Positions 55,411-64,000 of a stretch of DNA of 64,000 bases are shown piece by piece. The translations under genes were made by a program, and so were the position numbers. Positions within the stretch are counted from its first letter, which is position 1. Every line of letters starts with the position of its first letter. The notes beneath the pieces were generated by a model. It did no database searches. It had not been told where the DNA came from and was given only the letters and a program-made list of their open reading frames with translations. Origin of the DNA: Telopea speciosissima (Eukaryota; Streptophyta; Magnoliopsida; Proteales; Proteaceae); the NCBI RefSeq assembly GCF_018873765.1, contig NC_057921.1, forward strand, positions 25,889,784 through 25,953,783, written 5' to 3'.

Positions 55411-58400
55411 AAAGAATCAATTAAGCCAGCCACATGCACTTCAAAAAACTTAGGTTCCTCATGATAGCTTCAGCCGAACATATTTACGCTTATAGCATCT
55501 TAGGTGAGACATGATATTCATTGAGAAGCTATTAGGATTTTTCGAAAGGGAGCAAAAAAGTATGTGTAAGCTACAAAAAAGGAACATGATGACATCATTG
55601 CTGCAAGAAATGGAGAACCTTCCATGATGCAGGCTCACGTAAATAAGGCAAGTGAAGTAATTGAGAAGCATGTAATAAACAAAACAAAGTGAGCAACAGA
55701 AGTTAGCTCTTGCAGAGAAATAAAAAAACAAGAAACATGTTTCATTCCTCATGAGGCGGGGAACAAAACTGAACAGTTGGATCAGAAAGGGAGGAATATA
55801 TTATATATATTCCTAAAAGGAAAACAAATTGATAACATAAACTCTGGAAATGGGGAATTGGATGAGGGTTAGCTCTATGTATTGTGCCAACAAGGTTACT
55901 ATATGTAAACCTCTTCCATATATTATCCTATTAGGTACAATGTAGGTAATGGAGAGAGGACCGAATTCTTAAAGAAGCTTGGTGAGGTCAAGGTCTTTAA
56001 GTCTATGTTTCCTCGTCTTTTATCTAAATCAGAAAATCAAGACAAGAAGATTAAAATTGTGTCCCAGTTTCTCGATCAGTTTGAACTTTTCTTTTAGGAG
56101 GAAGTAAAGAGATCAAGAGGCTCAAAAGGTGACTTTTCTGTTGCCAGACTTGCATCACCCAAGGATTGGTGATTTGATTAGGGAGGAAGTTTCAACTGAA
56201 AACCCTTTTCTTTTTCAGTGTTTTTAGTAGAAAAGTTGAAATAATTCAGATCGTTAGAAATCCCCTTCCAAATTGATTTCACAAATTCCCTGCTTCCCAG
56301 AGAACATAGTTTTGAAGTGAAAACTCACTCTAAGAATATTAATACTTGTGATATGGTTCAAAGACATGAAAAACCATGCTATCTCCGACTTCAAGTTTGT
56401 CAAAACATGCATGGTGAATGGGGAATCTGTGCATCATCTATTTTTTTATTATACAGTTGGCAAGTCACTAATAGAACTCAGTTACCACTTTCTAGGCCCC
56501 TATGGTTTGATGATCACTACAAGGGATTCCATGCTCTACTGGTTTTGGGTGCCTTGGGATAAGGGGAAGATTCTTGGACAGATTATTATACTGAATGGGT
56601 TGGGATCCATATCTGCAACTGCATTGGCTCTAGGGTTCTAAGATGACCCATCACATCCTATAGCCCTAATAACATATTCAATCTCCAACAACAGGCACAT
56701 AAGTGGCTGAACTTTGGACATATTTTTTGTGTCTCAAACATCAAAGCATCATCTAGAAAATTGGCAATTACTGCCTTCATTTCACAAGACGATTGGGCAA
56801 AATTTCCAAAAGAATCCATTAGTCCCCATTGAACTTCTTGTTAATGAGATTGTTTCATTCACTTTCTCAAAATGTACCTGAAATCTCAGCATCTATATCA
56901 TACAAAAAAATGTTAGATGATAAGTTCCGTGAGGAGATTTTCCTGAATCCATTCATCATGTTTTGAAATACCTCTAAAATTTTACAATTCAATTTTGAAA
57001 ATACCAAGAGACAGTGAAAGAAATTTAGACATGCAGCTCTGATTGCATCCATAGTAGCTCTGAAACTCACTGAAGTTCAAAGAACATATAAATAACTCCA
57101 ATTCATAACCATAGTGGAGAATCCAGATCCACAGTCTTTCAATGAAATTGCTCTTATTGCTCTGTTACTGTTAGTGGGTTTGAATCATGAACAACCTCCA
57201 AATTGGAGTTCCTATATATTAACAAACATGATGACTACATAACTAGCCATCAAGACACACAAAATAGATGCAACAGACAGATTAATCTTTTAGATTCCAA
57301 TGGCATCCGTGAACTATGTAAATGGAGTAAGATTTCTAAAACAAATGTCCATGTTGCACAAACAGAAAATTTGCAAATATTGGAACTATATAAATGGATT
57401 CCAATAGTACTTGTGAACTATTTTCGATTGAATATATAACTGTAACTAATACCAAATAACTTCTCAATTTCAAGACACAAGAATGAGATGTCCTATTCTC
57501 TGCCTCTAGTTACACAAGACATACTTATAGGGGATGCCCCACAAAAAGATATTTGTCAGTCAAAAATCAACCTGATCTTGTGACTCTAATGCTAACCATC
57601 TGATATTCTGATCTGCATGTTCTTTCAATGATATGAAGAATAATGAAAACCAGTGGGGTTTTGGTCAATTAAAATCACTCAATATCTAGCTATAAAATTT
57701 TCTTTTTGTATGTATCAGATGGGGCAAACTCCCCCTGGTTTGCAGGACATTAATGACAAGGAAGGGAGAATAGTGTTGTCTGACAATCCTGTGCATTTCT
57801 CTTAATTTGAAACTGCGACATGTATGATCAAATGCAACAATTACCCATGTTCAAAGTTAGTTCTAAGACCATGTACATCAGTTAAAACCCTTTTCTTATC
57901 TACCACCCACTACCTGGTACTTGCAGCTTCCGAGGTGAACTAATACTCAGGATTACCAGCCAGAAGGTCATGACCAATTGAAAATGGAGTAACAAGAAAT
58001 GTTAGAAAGAGTAGTAAGAATCACCAGACGACTAGTAACCGATGAACATGCAATCAGAGAGACTAACAGCTAAAGCTTTGACCAATAACATTAATTTACA
58101 TAAAGCCCAGACCACAAAAAGATCTCTAATCCAAACAGATCAACAGAGAATCTAACTTTGTTGATTCCCTTTTTTTACTTTCGTTTTCAACACCTACACA
58201 TCAGAAAATCAAAAAGAACAAATTTAAGAACAATACCTTAATAAAGCTAGAGATTTGCCGGTAATGGTTATCTCCTAAACCAACAAAGAACTCACAGTAA
58301 AGTGAACCCACTTCCCTGCAATAAAAAATGCTTACTTTTAAATCTACATTCAGAGTGATGAACACAACGAATGTATCAAACGAAGAAAAGGGCAACCATT

Positions 58401-59666
58401 AACTTTAAACATATAAGGAGGGTCAACATGAGTTTCAGCAGGGAGGAAGGAAATCATGAATGGTTTTTTTTTTTTTTTTTTGCCTTTTATGAATGGGTTT
58501 TTCAGTTACCAAAAATAAAGGAACGTCTTCCCGTCGCCAGTAAAAAAAAAACACAAAAATAAGGGTGCGATTGCCCTATCCCGATAAGGGTTTCAGTGGG
58601 TATTGGATCGGCCGAATCATATCGGTTTCAATCCCGATTCGACATCTATTTTTATATTATTTTATTATTAAGAGAAAGAATGCAACTTGATAGCGTGCCA
58701 TGCACGACCCTTGCGCCTATGGGGTACGGTGCAACAGGATCCGATTGGGTTGGGGTTTTTTTTTTTTTTTTTTCCTTTTTTTTTTTTTTTGGTAACTGGG
58801 TTGGGGTTTTAACCCCTTAGCACCCTCCTTCAAGATATAAAAAATCCAACATTTCCTCAGGATTAGATCGGGGAGAAAATTATCAATTTTACTTAAAATA
58901 ATATTATAAGAAAAAATATTATATCACTTATTATCTTCATATATATTAAAATATATTTTAAAAAAATATGTATAACTTAAAACCAGGTCATGCCTCAACC
59001 TTGGCCGGACCCAACCCTGACTCAAGACCAGAAATCCGCCTTCAGGCCTAGGATATCTTACGGCAAGTCAAGGTGGATTAGGACTGTGGGCCAAATTTGC
59101 ACCCCTACTTGTGCCCAAACAGTCACACAAGGCAATGCCAAATGACTATCGCACTCCCATGGAAAAACGAAAATCCCTTAGGACATAGTGACATTTCGCA
59201 CGATCCTATATCTAGGGGGAGCAAGTGTTTTCTTTCCCTTTATTATTTTATTGAAATGTTTGGAATCAGCAGCCCCGTTTTCACTACTATGCTACTGGCT
59301 GTCAAACTGATCTGGATGGGTATCAGATCGATACCGACGGAGATCAATAGTACATCCGAAATTGATTATATCCTTGATCCCAATTCGTATAGGCCTATTT
59401 ATCCAATTTTTATTTAACCTTAGATCGACTGTGTTTAGAAGTTTAGAAATTGATAGAAAATAAAAGCAAAAAAAAAAAAACAAGAAAACAAAAGAAAATA
59501 TTACTTTTTTGGGAACACTGCGCCCACTCCTCTCCCTTTTTGTTTGATTAAGAACTTAAGATAAATATATATATATATATAGTATTACTTTTTTGATGAT
59601 ACTTTTATGGACCTTTTGTTGATGAACCTTCACTCACATGTCTTTATCACGGCAGATGGGGGGAAG
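55411..59666. other. Region without a secure gene (probable BOU leader intron/promoter plus intergenic DNA)
   Basis: Only short ORFs with no conserved domain occur. T or A homopolymers lie at 58465-58485, 58755-58790 and 59467-59480, and an (AT)n tract at 59564-59580. The composition is AT-rich throughout. A piece at 58575-58640 has CGGTTTCAATCCCGATTCGA-type words common in plant repetitive DNA. The untranslated first exon of BOU should lie here or further right. Confidence 0.4.
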
Positions 59667-59965
59667 TGTTAGAATTATACTTGGAATATAATTTCATATT
59701 CCCTAATATGGACTAATATTAAATAAAATAAAATTTAGGTTAATTATGGTATTGATCTAATTAAGGGAGTCACTGAGTTATATTTGGAATCCTATGTGGA
59801 CTGGCTTTAGCATGGGCAGATAGATTCCTATTGGGACTGTGATGAGTCAGACCCTATAGGGATTACTATATAAAGAGAGTTTGGTCTCCCTCTACTAATA
59901 ACAACTAATTATTCTCAATCTCTATTGAGGAGTGCATTCTGGACAGGGAGGGAGATATTCAGACT
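59667..59965 (+). mobile_element. LTR, left part (TGTTAGAATTATAC…), with TATA box
   Basis: An LTR-like start, TGTTAGAATTATAC, is preceded by a purine tract (GATGGGGGGAAG) resembling a polypurine tract. A TATA box CTATATAAAGAGAG lies near 59869-59882, about 200 bp in, followed by a CT-rich transcribed-type segment. The sequence breaks at 59966, where GCGTTTGGTAA begins. The right part resumes at 62602. Confidence 0.5.
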
Positions 59966-60415
59966 GCGTTTGGTAACCGTCTGAACAAATAACGCCCGTT
60001 CTTGACTAGAAATGTTCTTTGGGTCTCAAGAATGTGTTCAGAACGAAAATGGTGTTTGGTAAAACTTGTTCTTCCAAATTTGATATTAATTACAATAATA
60101 CCATCCTCATCTATATTAAGACAAAAAAAAATCTCTCTAACCAACCAAAAACATAAATTAAAATATCTCATAAATTTTCATATTTAACATAAATCAAAAT
60201 ATCTAATAAATTACCAACCTTAACATAAATTAAAATATCTCATTAACATAAGCAAAGTATTTATAAAAATATGTAAAATTTCAAAGATGCCATTAAAATT
60301 AGGTTCTTGTGTGGATTAGTGCCATAACTGACTATGATATGAACAGTTGAATAAAAAGGGCTTTGGTGGATTCGAACCACCACCCCCTTGGACCCATCAA
60401 GTACTCATTGATTAG
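59966..60415 (-). repeat. tRNA-headed repeat, copy 2 (inverse of copy 1)
   Basis: Read on the minus strand, a T-arm GGTGGTTCGAATCCACC with CAAAGCCC is followed by the same AT-rich body (CTGTTCATAT, GTCAGTTATGGCACTAATCC) and the same GAACG-rich end as copy 1, finishing ACCAAACGC. Its D-arm half is shortened and the body has extra ATATTTTAATTTATG repeats. Confidence 0.7.
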
Positions 60416-60423
60416 GGGGATGG

Positions 60424-60502
60424 GGGGCTGCCAATGGTTTAGGTGTGTTGTAGGTGGTTGGGCTGCCAATGGTGGCCTCCCTCCTGATTGGCAGCCCCTG
60501 TT
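60424..60502. repeat. Short inverted repeat (GGGGCTGCCAAT…ATTGGCAGCCCC)
   Basis: The arms of a ~78-bp hairpin are GGGGCTGCCAAT and ATTGGCAGCCCC. An additional direct GGGCTGCCAATGGT copy lies between them. It adjoins the tRNA-like head of copy 2. Confidence 0.6.
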
Positions 60503-62049
60503 GTGTATAAAAAAATAAAGAAGTGAAATAGAAGAGACCAATCTATTCTACACCACATCCATAGATGCAGTGTATAATGGTGTCTGCTGAATGCTAGTTG
60601 GTGCCAAGATTCTAAAATCAAGAGCATCATGAGAAAGCTTTTGAAGGACATTGGAGATGGTAAAAACAGAATATGGGTTTGACCTACTGCAGTTTGCGTG
60701 GGTGCTGTATGATCATGTCTCTTTCTCAAATTACATTATGAAGTGGGCTCCCTCTTGTGGTGGAAGTTGTTGCCCATATCTAGGACTCCTAATGAATTAA
60801 CTTGCAGGTCTAATTTACTGTTATTAGATTAAACCCAAGTATTTAGTTGTTTCAGCAACCCATACATGCATGCTTTTATTTTAAAAATGCATATGATGCA
60901 ATATGCTAAAAGAACTTATGAATAAATATGACAATGCTACTGATTTACATGTTATGCTTAATTAGCTACTGTTTTAACAAAAACATACACTCTATTCAAA
61001 TGGTAGAGATAAACTTAAAACTTTATAAACTTTCACAATAGCCATCAACCATGAACATCCCAAATTTATACTGTAAGTAAAAGCGGAGAATCCTCCAAAG
61101 CCCTTATTCAGGGGCCTTTGAAGCTGGCTGCACCACATGTGATCTCTTACACTCAAAGCAAGCCCTGTCCATGAATGGGAGCTAAAAAGACCAGAATCCC
61201 AGACTCCAACCTACCTAATCCAAATTCACAGTTTCCAGACGACGGTACCACTTCTTCATCCATATGGGAATAGCATTCTCATTCATTTGAAAAAATCTCG
61301 GGATCTCCATAGAAGGTACTCGTGCATTTAGGCAATTTTTGGATTAACCAGAGAAGATAAATAAATCAACACTGTTTCTTCCACCCAACAAACAGAACAA
61401 CCAGAATTAACACAACAGAACTATAATTGATGAAATGAGATGTACAAAACAAAGGAAGTCAAAACCTCACCTCAACCATGTAGAGCTTAAAAATGGGATT
61501 GCTAGGTTTAAGATATAATAATCAGAATTCACACAATTGAGTCATCATTTTTACAATGACTTAAAATCCATTAGCTATATTCAGTTATATTTTCTGCTGT
61601 GCAGTTTGTTAGCTCATGCTTAAAGCAAGTTTCTCAATTTCAACTAACTGTTTCAAGGAATATCCAAACACAAATTCGAAAAGGAAAGTGCAAGCAGTTG
61701 GATATCAAGACATCCAAAAGATAAAAACTCAAAGCAGATCTGGACTTTGACATCAACTTCTGGTGGCCAATTAAAAGGGGGGGAAATTAAATATAAGAGA
61801 GGAATGGAGCAAAAATCAACTACACAAAATTCCTCGGTGGGATGGCACGCAAATAAACAATCCCTTCTTGATTTGGCTTTTTCTGTTTTTCATTTTTTTG
61901 GGGAATGAATACAAGCAAAAAAAATTTCAAACGTAAAATCCCTGGGGTTTACAAAGATTAACAGAAAATTTCAAAAAAGGGGACGGATTTGGTTGATGCT
62001 CTATCTTTCATAAGAATGGCAAAGACCAAAAGCAGGGTCTGATGAAGGG

Positions 62050-62275
62050 TCTCAAGGTGAGAAAGAGAGACAGAGAGAGGGAAAGAGCGACACAGAGACA
62101 GTGAGAGGGAGAGTATGAGAGGGAGAGAGAGAGACAGAGAGAGGGAAAGAGCGAGAGAGAGATGCAGAGACTGCGAGAGATAGAGAAAGAGAGAGAGAGA
62201 GAGAGAGGGACAAAGAGAGGGAAACAGCGCGAGAGAGATGTAGAGACTGCGAGAGATAGAGAGGGAGAGAGAGAT
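62050..62275. repeat. GA/CT-rich minisatellite
   Basis: AGAGAGAGGGAAAGAGCGA-type units repeat with interspersed ACAGAGA and TGCAGAGACTGCGAGAGATA. The last is present twice almost exactly (about 62160-62180 and 62240-62260). Apparent Ser/Leu ORFs on the other strand are products of this repeat. Confidence 0.8.
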
Positions 62276-62601
62276 CTCACCTTCTAGGGTTGCAGAGCGA
62301 GATCTGCTTCTTCCTCTCCAAACTTCCATGGGCAAGTGACATCTTCCTTCCACACTTCACTCATGGGTTTTGTCTCGAAAAATCAAGGGTTGAACGAATT
62401 TTGTCCCCTTCGATTTGTTCTTGTTCTTTGCAAACCATCTCAGAGACGGTCTGTAAAGAACGTTCTTTTGGTGATAATAACCTCCGGTTCGTTCTAAAAG
62501 AACGAAAAAATGGACCAGACATCCAAACGCATTTCCATGTTTTTTTGTTCTTTTAGAACAATAGAACTGTTTTGAACGGCATTCTGAACATTACCAAACG
62601 C

Positions 62602-62823
62602 GCCCTCAGTGTTCATCATCTCTGTGCATATGGTATTCTCATTAAGCCAATTACTTTGAGAATAGAGAGGAAGCATCTAGATCTTGTTCTTTATTATGGA
62701 TGTGAAACAAAGTTGGTGGTTCTATCCCTGTTTTCAATTATTTATTTGGTTATGTTCTTGAACGCCCTATGGAGATCTTGGCTTTTAGGATTTTGTCCCT
62801 ATTCGGATCGAATTAATATAACA
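62602..62823 (+). mobile_element. LTR, right part, ending at a primer site
   Basis: The segment ends …AATTAATATAACA and is followed after two bases by TGGTATCAAAGCC (62826-62838), one change from the initiator-Met primer site. With 59667-59965 it would form an LTR of about 520 bp with TGTTA/TAACA ends. Pairing of the two halves is inferred from order and termini, since no second LTR is in the window. Confidence 0.45.
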
Positions 62824-64000
62824 TGTGGTATCAAAGCCTCCATAAATCTGTTTTTGAACCTATATGGATTCAAAATAATAGATCATGCTAAGGTAATCAA
62901 AATTTTTCCGGTTCGAATAAAGTTTTTTAGGATTTTTTCAATTTTTTGGAAAACCCGTATGGACACTGGCTTTCTGCCAGAATTTTTCTCTGGCGAAAGT
63001 TGAAATAAACCACATGGGTGCATAGAGCTCGGAATTCTGAGAATTTCAGTGGGTGGATCATCGCCGACAGCCACCGGACGCCCCCTCACTCGTTGATGGC
63101 AGCCGCTAGTGGATCTCACTCACCGGCAGAGATTTTTTTTTTTTTAAAAAATTTGCTTTTTGGGGTTTGCTATCGTGCGCCCCTTATAGCTGCATGGGTT
63201 TGCTAATATGCGCCAACTGGGTGGGGTCGACCCATTTACCTACCCGATGACCCAAATTTATGACCCGTTTTAGGTTGACCTGAACCTGGTTGGACCGGAG
63301 GTGGAACCGTTGGGTTGAACCATCAGCGAACCGGACCAAACCGATTCTGAGTAACTCATATAGAACCAGACCAGTCCAGTAAACCATAAAGACCTAGCCC
63401 AGAACCAAGCCTAGCCCGAGCCCATCCAACCCTGACCCTGCATGTTATGGAATGAACCAGTAAACCGTACCTAATTGAACCGGGCTGGACCGAGCCAATG
63501 AAATTGAACCAGAACTGTTTGGTTGGACCAAACAGAACCGGTCAACCCAATATCGCCTTTTTGGCTGCATCTTTGACTAACTTTTCTGGGAGCTACGAGA
63601 CTCTGTTTAGGGTCCCTTTTTTGCATTGGCTCTATTTTTCTGTGCTCTACACAACGGTACCCTTTGTTTTGATTAGATATGCATATTTTAAATATTTTTG
63701 ATATTCTTTTGATGCATGCCTTTTTTTTAAATTTATCAGTTCGTTCCATTGGGAACCGAACTAATTTTCTGACTTGCTGGAATACCTACTTTGATGAACA
63801 GTACTGTTGGCATATTTGTGTTAATTTTGAGACATTAAGCCCATTGTCATAAGTTGTAAAATAACACAAATTGTTTAAGGATGTAAGTAATTTTGAAAAA
63901 TCCCAAGAGAGGGTTCCATGGGTTCAACAAGATGCAGCCGCCAAAGCGACCTTCCTTGTTGGATTTGTGAAACATCGATCTCATACAATTGTGGGATGTC
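62824..64000 (+). other. Leader-like region of an LTR retrotransposon, no gene seen
   Basis: This region follows the primer site and would be the 5' internal leader of the element running out of the window. It has no gag-like ORF. A T/A homopolymer lies at 63130-63150. From 63220 to 63560, GAACCGGACC/GGTTGACC-type words recur in both orientations. No gene is recognised up to the window end. Confidence 0.35.

Larger units (their letters stand above)
59966..62601. mobile_element. 2.6-kb element with GCGTTTGGTAA inverted termini, splitting an LTR
   Basis: The left end GCGTTTGGTAACCGTCTGAA and the right end, on the other strand, GCGTTTGGTAATGTTCAGAA are inverted. The subterminal 150 bp on each side share GAACG/CGTTC-rich words. 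The left arm plus the adjacent tRNA-like piece (59966-60415) is an inverse copy of 1811-2273. No transposase ORF is visible; the longest ORFs inside are low-complexity GA/CT products. TCAG occurs on both flanks, but no clean 8- or 9-bp duplication does. It could be a non-autonomous DNA transposon or two repeat copies in opposite orientation. Confidence 0.45.

Noticed and set aside
60358..60418. Second functional tRNA gene on the minus strand
   Set aside because: Only the T-arm and part of the anticodon side are good; the D-arm half is shortened and no full cloverleaf closes.
61958..62353. ORFs on the minus strand rich in Ser-Leu and Arg-Ser repeats
   Set aside because: They are translations of the GA/CT minisatellite and have no domain or codon signal.

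Overview
The window is nuclear DNA of a flowering plant. It has two recognisable low-copy protein genes with plant-type GT-AG introns, many Ty1/copia retrotransposons whose initiator-Met tRNA primer sites read TGGTATCAGAGC or close variants, two LINE families, foldback/MITE elements and long non-coding stretches. The genus cannot be fixed from sequence alone; very long TE-filled introns would suit a woody or early-diverging eudicot, but that is a guess.

Layout. 1-12.6 kb has no secure gene. It holds a CT microsatellite, a tRNA-headed SINE-like repeat (1811-2273), a decayed L1-type LINE on the minus strand (2281-8158) cut by a 3.0-kb solo LTR (4029-7051), short foldback repeats, and a promoter-like block at 12.2-12.6 kb. 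12.6-33.2 kb is a nested stack of copia elements, here called Cop-A to Cop-D. Cop-A (minus) is the oldest. Cop-B (minus, 13310-18951) and Cop-C (plus, 19057-24197) sit inside its pol gene, and Cop-D (minus, 27695-33233) sits inside or beside its 5' LTR. Each insertion is supported by LTR pairs and a 5-bp target duplication. An older LTR with primer site follows at 33239-33549.

The 3' part of the gene for the alpha (regulatory) subunit of pyrophosphate-dependent phosphofructokinase (PFP) follows at 33928-53042, plus strand. Eleven exons join in frame to the stop codon. The roughly 270 N-terminal residues are not found here. One intron (37485-50556, about 13 kb) is filled by an RTE-type LINE remnant carrying a foldback MITE, by Cop-E (minus, with a 1.9-kb internal inversion and a 574-bp hAT-like MITE), and by Cop-F (minus, truncated). 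A two-exon gene for a mitochondrial carrier of the BOU (A BOUT DE SOUFFLE) type lies tail-to-tail with it on the minus strand (54406-55386).

55.4-64 kb again has no secure gene. It contains a copia-type LTR (59667-59965 and 62602-62823) apparently split by a 2.6-kb element with GCGTTTGGTAA termini. One arm of that element is an inverted relative of the repeat at 1.8-2.3 kb. The right end looks like the leader of an LTR retrotransposon running out of the window.

The two host genes have metabolic roles: PFP in cytosolic glycolysis/gluconeogenesis, BOU in mitochondrial solute transport linked to photorespiration. Nothing suggests they are co-regulated. Most of the window records successive transposon insertions, several datable relative to one another.
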